From contig NZ_LT629743.1 in the NCBI RefSeq assembly GCF_900105095.1, forward strand, positions 1,550,001 to 1,614,000: a stretch of 64,000 bases of DNA, read 5' to 3'. Origin of the DNA: Erythrobacter sp. HL-111. GTDB taxonomy: Bacteria; Pseudomonadota; Alphaproteobacteria; Sphingomonadales; Sphingomonadaceae. This document shows positions 48,634 to 58,031 of this stretch, in pieces (the stretch's first letter is position 1; each line of letters opens with the position of its first letter). The notes under the pieces were generated by a model that searched no databases, was not told the DNA's origin, and saw only the letters and a program-made list of their open reading frames with translations. The position numbers were made by a program, and so were the translations under genes.

Positions 48634-48947
48634 TATTCGCTCCTCATGGCCTTTTCCTCGAGGCCCGACAGCCCTTCGCGCCGGTCGAGTTCGGCAAGGA
48701 CATGGTCGAGCGACACGCCGCGCGCGCCGAGCAGCACGAGCAGGTGGAAGAGCAGGTCCGCGCTTTCGCCGACCAGTTCCTCATTGCTCCCCGCGACGCC
48801 CGCGATCACCGCCTCGGTCGCTTCCTCGCCCAGCTTCTGCGCGATCTTGGGCAGGCCCCTGGCGTTGAGCTTCGCGACATAGCTTTCCTCCGGCGAGGCG
48901 GCGCGGCGCGATGCGATGGTGGCTTCGAGGCGGTGCAGCGTGTCCAT
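48633..48947 (-). CDS. hisE: Phosphoribosyl-ATP pyrophosphatase HisE
   Basis: 104 residues. [20 protein letters not shown] and [20 protein letters not shown] carry the acidic metal-binding motifs of the all-alpha NTP pyrophosphatase fold. It catalyses step 2 of histidine synthesis (PR-ATP to PR-AMP). GGGAAGG precedes ATG 48947. It is 260 bases downstream of hisF, separated by a palindromic repeat. Confidence 0.93.
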   Translation of the reverse strand: MDTLHRLEATIASRRAASPEESYVAKLNARGLPKIAQKLGEEATEAVIAGVAGSNEELVGESADLLFHLLVLLGARGVSLDHVLAELDRREGLSGLEEKAMRSE

Positions 48948-49017
48948 GCGCCTTCCCATAGAGGGGCCTTGGCCGGACTGAAAGCCCCGGGTGGGGTTGC
49001 GACTTTTGATCCACGGG

Positions 49018-49118
49018 GGAGCCCCCATCCCCAACCCCTCCCCGCGGGGAGGGGAGTCGGGGGAACGCTGAATCGACCTTAAAGCCCCTCCCCTCAAAGG
49101 GAGGGGTTGGGGAGGGGT
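49018..49118. repeat. Intergenic palindromic GC repeat in the hisF-hisE gap
   Basis: Two C-rich/G-rich hairpins follow each other: CCCCTCCCCGCGGGGAGGGG around 49035-49054, and CCCCTCCCCTCAAAGGGAGG from 49085, followed by GGTTGGGGAGGGG. The pattern recurs at 55417-55548 and 61205-61228, so it looks like a dispersed repeat family. The rest of 48948-49207 shows nothing gene-like. Confidence 0.65.
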
Positions 49119-49207
49119 TTACGGCGTTGTATCGGCCGCGCAGCCTCGCCCCCGAAGCTAACAGGCGATCCAATGCCCCCGCCTCGCCAGGCCGGCGTCG
49201 CGCGTTT

Positions 49208-50008
49208 TCAGTCGCCCCGCGCCGGCAGGCCGGCATCGCGCAGGGCCTTGTGCGCCTCGGCGATGGAGTGAGTCCCGAAATGGAAGATCGAGGCGGCGAG
49301 CACCGCGCTCGCGTGGCCCTCGCGCACGCCTTCGACGAGGTGGTCGAGCGTGCCGACCCCGCCGCTCGCGATCACGGGCACGCTCACCGCATCGGCGATG
49401 GTGCGGGTGAGTTCGAGGTCGTATCCCGCCTTCGTCCCGTCGCCGTCCATGCTGGTGACGAGGAGTTCGCCCGCGCCCAGCTCCGCGACCTTGATCGCAT
49501 ATTCGACCGCGTCGATTCCGGTGGGCTTGCGCCCGCCATGGGTGAAGATTTCCCAGCGCGGCCCGGGTTCCGGCTCGCCCCCCTGCACCGTCACTTCGGG
49601 CGCGACGCGGCGCGCATCGACGCTGGCAACGACGCATTGGCTGCCGAATTTCTTCGCGATCTCGCCGACCAGTTCGGGCCGGGCGACGGCGGCGGAGTTC
49701 ACCGCGACCTTGTCCGCGCCTGCCAGCAGCAGGGCGCGCGCGTCCTCGACCGAGCGCACACCCCCCCCGACGGTCAACGGCATAAAGCACACCTCTGCGG
49801 TGCGCCGCACCATGTCGAGCAGCGTACCGCGCCCTTCGTGGCTGGCTGAAATGTCGAGGAAGCACAATTCGTCCGCCCCCGCCGCGTCATAGGCGCGCGC
49901 CTGTTCGACCGGATCGCCCGCGTCCTTGAGATCGACGAAATTGACGCCCTTGACCACGCGGCCCTCGGCCACGTCGAGACAGGGGATGACGCGGATGCGG
50001 ACGGTCAT
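49208..50008 (-). CDS. hisF: Imidazole glycerol phosphate synthase subunit HisF
   Basis: 266 residues, a (beta/alpha)8 barrel with two half-barrel phosphate sites: [17 protein letters not shown] at the start (catalytic Asp11-type residue), [20 protein letters not shown], and [19 protein letters not shown]. With HisH it closes the imidazole ring from PRFAR and ammonia. Its ATG overlaps the small membrane gene by 4 bases. Confidence 0.96.
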   Translation of the reverse strand: MTVRIRVIPCLDVAEGRVVKGVNFVDLKDAGDPVEQARAYDAAGADELCFLDISASHEGRGTLLDMVRRTAEVCFMPLTVGGGVRSVEDARALLLAGADKVAVNSAAVARPELVGEIAKKFGSQCVVASVDARRVAPEVTVQGGEPEPGPRWEIFTHGGRKPTGIDAVEYAIKVAELGAGELLVTSMDGDGTKAGYDLELTRTIADAVSVPVIASGGVGTLDHLVEGVREGHASAVLAASIFHFGTHSIAEAHKALRDAGLPARGD

Positions 50009-50238
50009 GCCAGCGCCACCACAATTACGAACGTCATGAATAAGCCGATAACGAACACGAAAGCGTTCGTCCCAACCGAAGCCCAGAACAACAAAGGATT
50101 TTCGGAGCGTTCAGGGTCAATCATACCGAGCAGCGCCCTTTGCTTTTTCGCAGCGCGCAAGAGCGAATAGCCACTAAGGCCCAAGACCCCTCCAAGAGTG
50201 AGAAATGCGATAATGTAGACGACGATTTGCTCGTTCAC
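50005..50238 (-). CDS. Small two-helix membrane protein inside the his operon, low GC
   Basis: 77 residues with two transmembrane helices: [20 protein letters not shown] and [20 protein letters not shown]. Between them is a basic/polar cytoplasmic loop ([20 protein letters not shown]). It overlaps hisA and hisF by 4 bases each, so it is fully built into the operon. Its base composition (about half G+C by eye) is far lower than its neighbours, which points to acquisition or relaxed codon use. I do not know the family. Confidence 0.7.
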   Translation of the reverse strand: MNEQIVVYIIAFLTLGGVLGLSGYSLLRAAKKQRALLGMIDPERSENPLLFWASVGTNAFVFVIGLFMTFVIVVALA

Positions 50239-50963
50239 GACCGCGCCCCCATCGCGATCGCCGCGGCGAGGTCGAGCTTGCCCTCATACAGCGCGCGGCC
50301 CGTTATCACTCCCTCGATCCCTTCATGCGCGTGGACCGAGAGGATGTGAATGTCGTCCAGTCCGCGCACGCCGCCGCTGGCGATCACCGGAATGTCCACC
50401 CGGCGTGCGAGGTCCACGGTCGCGTCGATGTTGACGCCCTTCAGCAAGCCATCGCGCCCGATGTCGGTGAACAGCAGCGCGGCGACGCCCGCGTCCTCGA
50501 ACCGGCGCGCGAGGTCGACGACGGGCACGTCGGAGACTTCGGCCCAGCCCTCGGTCGCGACCATGCCGTCCTTCGCATCCACCGCGACAACGATGCCGCC
50601 TTCCCATTCGCGGGCCATGTCCTTGACGAATTCGGGGTCCTTCAGCGCGGCGGAGCCCATCACCACGCGCGCGACGCCGAGATTGAACCAGCCCTCGACC
50701 GTCGCCGCGTCGCGGATGCCGCCGCCAAGCTGGACATAGCCGGGAAAGCGTTCGACGATCGCCTCGACCGCGGCGCGGTTTTCCGGCCGCCCGGCAAAGC
50801 TGCCGTCCAAATCGACCACGTGGAGGTGCTCCGCGCCCGCTTCTGCGAAGATCATCGCCTGCGCGGCCGGATCGTCGCCGTAGATCGTCGCGCGGGCCAT
50901 GTCGCCTTCGGCCAGGCGCACGACCTCGCCGCCCTTGAGGTCGATGGCGGGGAAGACGATCAT
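50235..50963 (-). CDS. hisA: ProFAR isomerase HisA
   Basis: 242 residues, (beta/alpha)8 barrel related to His[21 protein letters not shown] with the catalytic Asp, YVQLGGGIRDAATVEGWFNL, and VPVVDLARRFEDAGVAALLF with a second catalytic Asp region LFTDIGRDGLLKGVN. It isomerises ProFAR to PRFAR. ATG 50963 overlaps the hisH stop (ATGA). GTG 50972 is a possible alternative. Confidence 0.95.
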   Translation of the reverse strand: MIVFPAIDLKGGEVVRLAEGDMARATIYGDDPAAQAMIFAEAGAEHLHVVDLDGSFAGRPENRAAVEAIVERFPGYVQLGGGIRDAATVEGWFNLGVARVVMGSAALKDPEFVKDMAREWEGGIVVAVDAKDGMVATEGWAEVSDVPVVDLARRFEDAGVAALLFTDIGRDGLLKGVNIDATVDLARRVDIPVIASGGVRGLDDIHILSVHAHEGIEGVITGRALYEGKLDLAAAIAMGARS

Positions 50964-51586
50964 GGATACCACTCCAGGAAGCGGGAGAGCGTCGCCAGCC
51001 CATAGGCCTGGCTCTTTTCCGGGTGGAACTGCACGCCCACCATGTTGTCCCGCGCGACCGCCGCCACCAGCCCCTCGCCGTGATCGGTCAGCGCGGCGAC
51101 ATGGTGCGGATCGTCGGCGACGAAGTGGTAGGAGTGCAGGAAATAGGCCTCGCCCCCCTCGAACACCTGGTGATCGCGCGCGTGGGGAAGGATGCCGACA
51201 TCGTTCCAGCCCATGTGCGGGACCTTGATCGCGGGGTCTGCGGGCTCGATCCGGCGAACCTCGCCGGGGATCCAGTCGAGGCCTTTGGTGGTGCCATGTT
51301 CGAGGCCTCTGGTGGCGAGCAGCTGCATCCCGACGCAGATGCCGAGGAAGGGCGCGCCGCCGACATGGACCCGCTCGGTCATCGCCTCGATCATGTGGGG
51401 CACGGCCTTGAGGCCCCTGGCGCAGGCCCTGAACGAACCGACGCCGGGCAGCACGATCCGGTCAGCCGCGCGCACCACGTTGGGATCGTCGGTGACGGTG
51501 ACATTCGCCCCGGCCCGCTTCAGCGCATTGTGGACCGAGTGGAGGTTGCCCGCGCCGTAATCCACGAGGGCCACGACCTCACCCAC
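50960..51586 (-). CDS. hisH: Imidazole glycerol phosphate synthase subunit HisH (glutamine amidotransferase)
   Basis: 208 residues, class I glutaminase. [17 protein letters not shown] starts the protein, [15 protein letters not shown] holds the nucleophilic Cys, and [11 protein letters not shown] the His-Glu pair. It supplies ammonia to HisF. It overlaps hisB by 8 bases. Confidence 0.95.
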   Translation of the reverse strand: MGEVVALVDYGAGNLHSVHNALKRAGANVTVTDDPNVVRAADRIVLPGVGSFRACARGLKAVPHMIEAMTERVHVGGAPFLGICVGMQLLATRGLEHGTTKGLDWIPGEVRRIEPADPAIKVPHMGWNDVGILPHARDHQVFEGGEAYFLHSYHFVADDPHHVAALTDHGEGLVAAVARDNMVGVQFHPEKSQAYGLATLSRFLEWYP

Positions 51587-52202
51587 CGAGCATCCCCTTG
51601 GTGCTCGGGATCGCGCCGCCCTTGCGCGGGTCGCGTTCGACCGCCTGCCGCATGGCGCGGGCGAAGCCCTTGTAGAGGCTTTCGCAGATGTGGTGGTTGT
51701 TGGTGCCGTAAATGAGTTCCATGTGCAGCGTGATCCCGGCGCTCTGCGCGATCGAATGGAACCAGTGTTCGATCAGCTCGGTGTCCCATTGGCCGAGCTT
51801 TTCCTGCGTGAAACCCGCCTTCCACACGAGGTAGGGCCGCCCCGAAATGTCGAGCGCGACCCGCGAAAGCGTTTCGTCCATCGGCGAATAGGCATGGCCG
51901 TAGCGCCCGATCCCGGCCTTGTCGCCGAGCGCCTCGGACAGGGCCTGGCCCAGCGCGATCGCCGAATCCTCGGTCGTGTGGTGCTGATCGACGTGCAGAT
52001 CGCCCTCGACCTTCATGGTCACGTCGATCAGCGAATGGCGGCTGAACTGTTCCACCATGTGATCGAGAAAGCCGATGCCGGTCGAGACGTCATAGGCCCC
52101 CGCCCCGTCGAGATCGACGGTGATGGCGATCCTGGTCTCGGCCGTCTCGCGCGAAACCGAGCCGGTGCGCCGGGCGCCCTCGCGGTCGGAAAAGCTGGTC
52201 AT
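51579..52202 (-). CDS. hisB: Imidazoleglycerol-phosphate dehydratase HisB
   Basis: 207 residues, the monofunctional [44 protein letters not shown] and HIC-type motif [20 protein letters not shown] supply the manganese-binding His/Glu residues. It converts IGP to imidazoleacetol-phosphate. It is first gene of this his operon; the divergent sspB gene starts 155 bases away. Confidence 0.95.
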   Translation of the reverse strand: MTSFSDREGARRTGSVSRETAETRIAITVDLDGAGAYDVSTGIGFLDHMVEQFSRHSLIDVTMKVEGDLHVDQHHTTEDSAIALGQALSEALGDKAGIGRYGHAYSPMDETLSRVALDISGRPYLVWKAGFTQEKLGQWDTELIEHWFHSIAQSAGITLHMELIYGTNNHHICESLYKGFARAMRQAVERDPRKGGAIPSTKGMLGG

Positions 52203-52357
52203 GGCCGCGCTATAGGCGTGTCGCCGCCCCAGGCAAGAGGGAGCGCGAGAAGGAGCGCATCACGGCCGGCCCGGCGCGCGGCGCGCGGGGGGAAATGCGG
52301 GAGGGGCACACGAAACGCTTGACCATGCTGGCAAGGCCCGCCACGATTCCGCATGAT

Positions 52358-52867
52358 ATGAGCGAGGAAACGCCCGACAGCCTGATCCCCTACGACGAGA
52401 TCGTGCAGGAAGCCCTGCGCGCCGTCGTCGGCCGCGTGCTCGGCGAGATCGAGCGCGGCGGGGGCAGCCTGCCGGGCAACCACCATTTCTACATCACCTT
52501 CAAGACCGCCGCGCCCGGCGTTTCCATCCCGCAGCACCTGCGCGACCGTTTCCCGGACGAGATGACGATCGTGCTCCAGAACAAGTTCTGGGACCTCGAG
52601 GTGCGCGAAAAGGACTTCACCGTCGGCCTGTCGTTCAACCAGATCCCGGCCAAGCTGCAGATCCCCTTCGCGGCGATCACCGCATTCGTCGACCCGGCCG
52701 TCGATTTCGGCTTGCAGTTCCAGACCTCGGTGGAGGAATTGCCGCACCAGGAACACGACGACGCGGAAAACGACGGCGAACCGGCGGGTCCCGGCGGGGA
52801 GGCTGACGGGGACGGGGACGGCGACGGGTCGAATGTCGTGACGGTCGATTTCGGAAGGAAGAAATAG
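52358..52867 (+). CDS. sspB: SspB-type ClpXP adaptor (alphaproteobacterial)
   Basis: 169 residues. SLIPYDEIVQEALRAVVGRV, NHHFYITFKTAAPGVSIPQH and PDEMTIVLQNKFWDLEVREK are typical of alpha-SspB. The acidic linker and C-terminal tail (VVTVDFGRKK) is the ClpX-docking part. It delivers ssrA-tagged and other proteins to ClpXP. ATG 52358 is chosen over 52325 because homology starts at MSEETPDSL. Confidence 0.88.
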   Translation: MSEETPDSLIPYDEIVQEALRAVVGRVLGEIERGGGSLPGNHHFYITFKTAAPGVSIPQHLRDRFPDEMTIVLQNKFWDLEVREKDFTVGLSFNQIPAKLQIPFAAITAFVDPAVDFGLQFQTSVEELPHQEHDDAENDGEPAGPGGEADGDGDGDGSNVVTVDFGRKK

Positions 52868-52874
52868 CGCCGCG

Positions 52875-53309
52875 ATGGCTTCGAGTATTGCCCCGGACTC
52901 CACCGACGATGCCGACCGGCAGGATCCCGAGCATCCCGACAGGCTCCCGCCCGCCGACGGACCCAAGCCCCGCCGCCTCGGCCGGGCCATGCCGAGCCCG
53001 GACCCCAACACCAACCTGATGATCGCCGACATCGTCTTGCGCGGCGCCAGCGTCCTGCTGCGGCGCAAGCTCAGGGACCGGATGCTGCTCGAGGAATACG
53101 ACCCCGACCAGGCCACGAAGTTCAAGGACGGCAAGGGGCTGATCCGCACGGTCGGCCTGTTCGGCGCGAGCCGGCTCGCGGCGGGATCGCTGCCCGGCCT
53201 AGCGGCGGTGGCCGGGGGGCTCTTCGCCAAGACGCTCTACGACCGCGGCAAGGCGCGCGAGCTGCGCCGCCGCCGGACACGCGAGGCCGCCCGCTCCCGC
53301 AGCAGCTGA
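52875..53309 (+). CDS. Hypothetical protein, 144 residues
   Basis: It follows sspB by 7 bases. The first 45 residues are polar and Pro/Asp-rich. The rest (NTNLMIADIVLRGASVLLRR, FGASRLAAGSLPGLAAVAGG) has two amphipathic or weakly hydrophobic segments, then a strongly basic tail (RRRRTREAARSRSS). It may associate with membrane or nucleic acid. No family is recognised by name, but similar proteins lie next to sspB or gmk in sphingomonads as far as I recall. Confidence 0.65.
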   Translation: MASSIAPDSTDDADRQDPEHPDRLPPADGPKPRRLGRAMPSPDPNTNLMIADIVLRGASVLLRRKLRDRMLLEEYDPDQATKFKDGKGLIRTVGLFGASRLAAGSLPGLAAVAGGLFAKTLYDRGKARELRRRRTREAARSRSS

Positions 53310-53367
53310 TTGCGCGGGAACGATCCCGCCCCTTGATCAAGGCACCCCCTTTGCGGCAACGGGGCGC

Positions 53368-54027
53368 ATGGACACTCCCCCTCCCGATCGCCCGGACCCG
53401 TCGCCCGCCTTGAAGCGCCGCGGCCTCATGTTCATCCTCTCCTCGCCCTCGGGCGCGGGCAAGACGACTCTGTCGCGGATGCTGCTCGAACAGGACCGCG
53501 AGATCAGGCTCTCGGTTTCGGTCACCACCCGCCCGCCGCGTCCGGGCGAGATCGACGGGCAGCATTACCATTTCCGCAGCGACGCCGAATTCGACCGCAT
53601 GGTCGAGGACGACGATTTCTACGAATGGGCCCATGTCTTCGACTATCGCTACGGCACGCCCAAGGGGATCATCCGCGCGGCCCTCAAGGAAGGGCAGGAT
53701 TTCCTGTTCGACATCGACTGGCAGGGCACGCAGCAGCTCTACCAGAAGGACCAGCAGGACGTGGTGCGGGTGTTCATCCTGCCGCCCTCGATCGAGGAAC
53801 TGCACCGCCGCCTGCGCTCGCGCGCGACCGACAGCGAGGAGGTGATCCGCGGCCGGATGGAACGCGCGCGGGCCGAGATCAGCCACTGGGACGGCTACGA
53901 CTATGTCGTCATCAATGACGATGTCGAACAATGTTTCGGCAAGGTCCGCCAGATCCTCAACGCCGAACGCATGAAGCGCCAGCGCCAGACCGGGCTCATC
54001 CCCTTCGTGCGCGAATTGATGGGCTAG
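53368..54027 (+). CDS. gmk: Guanylate kinase
   Basis: 219 residues. The P-loop SSPSGAGKTTLSRM is at 25-38. The GMP-binding region SVTTRPPRPGEIDGQHYHF follows, and FLFDIDWQGTQQLYQ contains the Walker-B-like segment. It phosphorylates GMP to GDP and so supplies GTP and ppGpp precursors. 58 bases separate it from the preceding hypothetical gene. Confidence 0.96.
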   Translation: MDTPPPDRPDPSPALKRRGLMFILSSPSGAGKTTLSRMLLEQDREIRLSVSVTTRPPRPGEIDGQHYHFRSDAEFDRMVEDDDFYEWAHVFDYRYGTPKGIIRAALKEGQDFLFDIDWQGTQQLYQKDQQDVVRVFILPPSIEELHRRLRSRATDSEEVIRGRMERARAEISHWDGYDYVVINDDVEQCFGKVRQILNAERMKRQRQTGLIPFVRELMG

Positions 54028-54147
54028 GCCGGGGGGCCAGGGCGGCGGCGCCGGGCCGGAGGTCGCAGGCTGGCGGCAGGAAACCCGAAGCCTGCCGCAA
54101 GGTCGCCGGTCCGATCGGCCCTTTCCCGCGCGCAGCCGGGCGCGCGC

Positions 54148-54417
54148 CTACTGGAGCGTGAATTCGCTCCCGACCGCGCGGAATTCTCGCGGGCCGATGC
54201 TGCGTTCGTGGGCGATCCGGACCGAATGGATCGCCGCCTCGATCTCGCGCCGCCAGTGATCGAGGAACCCGAACAGGACCGGGTAATCGGGCGCCTCGTC
54301 GTATTCCTGCCAGACATATTGCTGGATCAGCGAAGGGTAGTCGGGGAAGAAGTAGAAGATTTCGGCCGTCAGAAGGCCATACCCCTTGAGTTGCCGTTCG
54401 AAATCCCGATCCGCCAT
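54148..54417 (-). CDS. usg: Usg family protein
   Basis: 89 residues. LKGYGLLTAEIFYFFPDYPS, LIQQYVWQEYDEAPDYPVLF and FLDHWRREIEAAIHSVRIAH match the small Usg protein of alphaproteobacteria, whose function is not established. It converges on gmk; GCGGCAGG/CCTGCCGC (54073-54098) between them may help end transcription, but no T-run is present. Confidence 0.8.
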   Translation of the reverse strand: MADRDFERQLKGYGLLTAEIFYFFPDYPSLIQQYVWQEYDEAPDYPVLFGFLDHWRREIEAAIHSVRIAHERSIGPREFRAVGSEFTLQ

Positions 54418-54536
54418 GCGCGCTCCTTCGCTGCTGCCTCCTTGCTGTCGGGAGCCATGCTGACCCGAAAGGCGAAGGCAGTCAATTCTTGCGTCGGCGG
54501 ATTTTTCCCTGACATATCCTTGCGCCCCAAGGCATT

Positions 54537-54573
54537 GCAGCTTGGCACTCCTTGCGTCGTAGTGCCAAGCTGC
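54537..54573. promoter_or_regulatory. Perfect 13-base inverted repeat between an SDR gene and usg
   Basis: GCAGCTTGGCACT (54537-54549) and AGTGCCAAGCTGC (54561-54573) flank 11 bases. On the minus strand it starts 15 bases after the SDR stop. No T-run follows, so it is either a non-canonical terminator or RNA-end stabiliser, or an operator for the usg promoter. Confidence 0.55.
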
Positions 54574-54587
54574 GTGGAGCGCTTCGT

Positions 54588-55403
54588 TCAGCCTGCGGGG
54601 TCGTTGAAGCTCGAGGGGAGCGCGGCGTTCACCACGCCGCCGTCGACCGTCAGCGTCTCGCCCACGACATAGTCGCCCGCGCGGCTGCACAGGTAGATCG
54701 CGGCCGCGGCCATGTCCTCGGGGCTGCCGATGCGCTTTGCCGGGATCACGCTGGCCGAAGCGTCGGGCGCGTTCTTGGCGGCCTTGTTCATCTCGCTCGC
54801 AAAGGCGCCGGGCGCGATCGAGGTGACGATGATGTTGTCCTGGATCAGCCGCGCGGCCATGCGCCGGGTGAGCTGGATCACGCCCGCCTTGGAAGCCTGG
54901 TAGGCGTAGGTTTCCCACGGATTGATCCGCTGCCCGTCGATCGAGGAGACGTGGATCACCTTCGCCGGATGGTCGCCCCTGCCGCCCGCGACCAGCAGGT
55001 CGTGGAGCTTCTGGGTGAGGAAGAACGGCGTCTTGACGTTCAGATCCATCGTGCGGTGCCAGCCGGCCTCGGAAAATTCGAGATAGGGCTGGCCCCAGGC
55101 GGCGCCCGCGTTGTTGATGAGGATGTCGAGCCTGTCCTCGCGCCGCGCGATCTCGTCCGCGAGGTGCTGGATGCCGTCCATCTGCGACAGGTCGGCGGGG
55201 ATGCCGATCACCTTGCCCTCGCCGAAGGCCTCGGCGAATTCGGCGATGGTGGCTTCCATCTGTTCGACCTTGCGGGCCGAGATGTAGACCCGCGCCGCGC
55301 CCGCCGAAAGCAGGCCTTCGACGAACATCTTGCCGATCCCGCGGCTGCCCCCGGTGACGAGCGCGATGCGCCCGTCGAGGCTGAAGAGTTCTTGAACGTT
55401 CAT
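54588..55403 (-). CDS. Short-chain dehydrogenase/reductase
   Basis: 271 residues, classical SDR: IALVTGGSRGIGKMFVEGLL at about 14-33, DILINNAGAAWGQ near 94, VIHVSSIDGQ with the Ser, and YAYQASKAGVIQLTRRMAAR with Tyr/Lys. It ends with the SDR C-terminal pattern VVGETLTVDGGVV. Its neighbours suggest a hydroxyacyl-CoA or related dehydrogenase, but the substrate is unknown. GGGAGGATT precedes ATG 55403. Confidence 0.87.
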   Translation of the reverse strand: MNVQELFSLDGRIALVTGGSRGIGKMFVEGLLSAGAARVYISARKVEQMEATIAEFAEAFGEGKVIGIPADLSQMDGIQHLADEIARREDRLDILINNAGAAWGQPYLEFSEAGWHRTMDLNVKTPFFLTQKLHDLLVAGGRGDHPAKVIHVSSIDGQRINPWETYAYQASKAGVIQLTRRMAARLIQDNIIVTSIAPGAFASEMNKAAKNAPDASASVIPAKRIGSPEDMAAAAIYLCSRAGDYVVGETLTVDGGVVNAALPSSFNDPAG

Positions 55404-55416
55404 TTTTCTAATCCTC

Positions 55417-55548
55417 CCATCCCCTTCCCTTGAGGGAGGGGCAGCGAGACTTGGCAGCTTGCCTGCCCAGTCGCAGCGGGGTGGGTCTCCGCAGGTCGCG
55501 AGGAGCCACCACCCCCCGACCCCCTCCTCCGGGAAGGAGGGGGAGAAA
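55417..55548. repeat. Intergenic palindromic GC repeat between SDR and acyl-CoA dehydrogenase genes
   Basis: CCCTTGAGGGAGGGG and GCAGCGAGACTTGGCAGC, then the partly complementary CTGCCCAGTCGCAGC, make a structured left half. The right half has CCCCCTCCTCCGGGAAGGAG followed by GGGG. It resembles the elements at 49018-49118 and 61205-61228. Confidence 0.65.
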
Positions 55549-55552
55549 TCGA

Positions 55553-56692
55553 TCAATACCCGCTGAGCTGCGCCACCCGGTTGGCGTGGTAGTAGGCGTC
55601 GCCGAGGAATTCGGCGAGCGCGCGGTCGCGCTTCATGAACAGGCCGATGTCGTATTCGTCGGTCATGCCGATCCCGCCGTGCATCTGCACGCCTTCCTGC
55701 ACCGCGAGGCGCGCGGTCCTGGCGACCTTGGCCTTGGCGACCGAGGTCATCATGTCGGCGCTTTCGGCGCCCGCGTCGAGCAGCTGCTGGGTCTTGATCG
55801 TGACCGCACGGGCGATCTCGACCTCGGAATAGAGGTGCGCGGCGCGGTGCTGGAGCGCCTGGAATTCGCCGATCAGCTTGCCGAACTGCTTGCGCTGCTT
55901 GAGATAGTCGATCGTGCGGTCCATCGCGCCGCGCGCGACGCCGACGCCTTCGGCCGCCGCGCCGATGCGCCCGGCGCGCAGCATGGCGTCGAGCACCTCG
56001 CGCCCGCCGTCGACTTCGCCGATCACGGCGTCGCCGTCGAGCTCGACGCCGTCGAATTTCGTGTGGGTCGCCATCGAGGAATCGACCAGCCGCACCGCGT
56101 CATGGCTCATGCCCTTGGCATCCCTGGGCACGGCGAAGAGGGTGATCCCGTCCCTGTCGTCGTCCGAACCGCCGGTGCGCGCGGCGACCACGATCATGTC
56201 GGCGCTGGCGCCGTGGACGACGAAGCTCTTGGAGCCGGTCAGGCGGAAGCCGTTGCCCGACCGTTCCGCGCGGGTCGCGATGCGCTCGGGCCGGTGCTTG
56301 GCGGTCTCGTCGATCGCCACGGCAAAGACGCTCTCGCCCGCGACGAGGCCGGGGAGATAGCGCCCCTTCAGGTCGTCCGAACCGTGCCCGAGGGCCGTCG
56401 CGGCGAGCACCGAGGAGGTCAGGAAGGGCGACGGGGTCAGGTTGCGCCCGATTTCCTCGAGCACGATGCCCGCCTCGACATGGCCCATGCCGAGCCCGCC
56501 TTGGTCCTCCTCGACGAGGATGCCGGTGAAGCCCAGTTCGGCCATCTGCTTCCACAACCCGTGGCCGAAACCATCCTTGCAGTCGCGGTCGCGCCAGTGG
56601 CGCAGCTGTTTGGCGATATTGCCTTCCTCGGCCATGAAGCTGCTGGCGGTGTCGGCCAGCATCGCCTGGTCTTCGTCGTGGTAAAGGGGCAT
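55553..56692 (-). CDS. Acyl-CoA dehydrogenase family protein (short form)
   Basis: 379 residues. DDRDGITLFAVPRDAKGM and MHGGIGMTDEYDIGLFMKRD near the C-terminus are typical, as is GFTGILVEEDQGGLGMGHVE. The YDIGLFMKR end supports the FadE-type partner subunits that act in heteromeric pairs. It is 104 bases from the next acyl-CoA dehydrogenase, in the same direction. The substrate is unknown; steroid or branched acyl-CoA are possibilities. Confidence 0.88.
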   Translation of the reverse strand: MPLYHDEDQAMLADTASSFMAEEGNIAKQLRHWRDRDCKDGFGHGLWKQMAELGFTGILVEEDQGGLGMGHVEAGIVLEEIGRNLTPSPFLTSSVLAATALGHGSDDLKGRYLPGLVAGESVFAVAIDETAKHRPERIATRAERSGNGFRLTGSKSFVVHGASADMIVVAARTGGSDDDRDGITLFAVPRDAKGMSHDAVRLVDSSMATHTKFDGVELDGDAVIGEVDGGREVLDAMLRAGRIGAAAEGVGVARGAMDRTIDYLKQRKQFGKLIGEFQALQHRAAHLYSEVEIARAVTIKTQQLLDAGAESADMMTSVAKAKVARTARLAVQEGVQMHGGIGMTDEYDIGLFMKRDRALAEFLGDAYYHANRVAQLSGY

Positions 56693-56796
56693 GGCGGACG
56701 AGTTCCTCTCTCTTCGTTCGTCTGGGTGTCGGATGGTCAGCGGGCCGCCCCCGTATCGCCGGAAGCGGCCCGCTCGTCATTCGTGGGCGGGGCGGA

Positions 56797-57990
56797 TCAG
56801 CCGCCCGGCAGTTCGAGAATGCGCTTGGAAACCACGTTGAGCATGATTTCCGAAGTGCCGCCCTCGATCGAGTTCGCCTTGGTGCGCAGCCAGTTGCGGG
56901 CAGGCTTGCCGCCGCCGGTTTCCTCGCTCTCCCATTCGAGGCTGCGCGAACCGCCGGCGGCCATCATCAGCTCGTGACGGCGCTTGTTGAGCTCGGTCCC
57001 GGCATATTTCATCATGTTGGGCTGCGCGGGGTGGGTCTTGCCCGCCTTGATCTCGTCGAGGAACTTCTCGCCCATGCAGCCATAGGCGAGCGCGTCGACG
57101 TCGAACATGGCGAGTTCGGCGCGCAGGACGGGATCGAGCTCGTCGCCGTTCTGCGCCGCGTGGCGCTTCATCGCCGCGCCGATCGCCGCGGTGCGATCGC
57201 CCCCGCCTGCGCCCGAGATCATCTCGCGCTCATGGCCGAGGAGGTATTTCGCCACGTCCCAGCCGCGGTTGACCTCGCCCACCTGCGCGGGGATGTCCTC
57301 GCCATAGGACTTGGGCACCTTCACGTCCTCGAGGAAGGTTTCGCAGAAGGGCGAATTGCCGCTGATGAGCTTGATCGGCCGGGTGGAAACGCCCTGCGTC
57401 TCCATGTCGATCAGCATGAAGGTGATGCCCTGGTACTTGTTCGCCTTGTCGGTGCGGACGAGGCAGAAGATCCAGTCGCACTGGTCGGCATAGGAGGTCC
57501 AGACCTTCTGGCCGTTGACGACCCAGTGATCGCCCTTGTCCTCTCCATAGGTCTGGAGGGACACGAGGTCCGAACCCGAACCCGGCTCCGAATAGCCCTG
57601 GCACCAGCGGATTTCCCCGCGGGCGATTTCATTGAGGAAGCGCCGCTTCTGCCCCTCGGTGCCGAAATGCAGCAGCGCCGGGCCGAGCATCCAGATGCCG
57701 AAGGACGACAGCGGCGGGCGCGCGCCCAGGCGGGCCATTTCCTCGCGCAGGACCTTCGCTTCGGGGGCGGAAAGCCCCGCGCCGCCGTATTCCTTTGGCC
57801 AGGCGGGGACGGTGTAGCCCTTTTCGACGCAGGCCTCGAACCAGGCCTTCTGCGCGTCGTTCTTGAACGCGGCGTTGCGGCCGCCCCAGTAGACGTCTTC
57901 CTCGTCGCGCACGGGCTCGCGCATTTCGGCCGGGCAGTTCGCCTCGAGCCACGCTCTCGTTTCCATGCGGAATTGTTCGAGATCGCTCAT
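56797..57990 (-). CDS. Acyl-CoA dehydrogenase family protein
   Basis: 397 residues. YTVPAWPKEYGGAGLSAPEA, RWCQGYSEPGSGSDLVSLQT (FAD-binding middle domain) and NSIEGGTSEIMLNVVSKRIL (C-terminal signature) identify the FadE group. It is the first gene of the three-gene minus-strand unit (with 55553-56692 and the SDR). A LiuR-like palindrome lies 41 bases before the ATG. Confidence 0.92.
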   Translation of the reverse strand: MSDLEQFRMETRAWLEANCPAEMREPVRDEEDVYWGGRNAAFKNDAQKAWFEACVEKGYTVPAWPKEYGGAGLSAPEAKVLREEMARLGARPPLSSFGIWMLGPALLHFGTEGQKRRFLNEIARGEIRWCQGYSEPGSGSDLVSLQTYGEDKGDHWVVNGQKVWTSYADQCDWIFCLVRTDKANKYQGITFMLIDMETQGVSTRPIKLISGNSPFCETFLEDVKVPKSYGEDIPAQVGEVNRGWDVAKYLLGHEREMISGAGGGDRTAAIGAAMKRHAAQNGDELDPVLRAELAMFDVDALAYGCMGEKFLDEIKAGKTHPAQPNMMKYAGTELNKRRHELMMAAGGSRSLEWESEETGGGKPARNWLRTKANSIEGGTSEIMLNVVSKRILELPGG

Positions 57991-58031
57991 GTTCGGACTC
58001 TCCTCTGCTTTCGCTAAGCTCCCACTTGACC

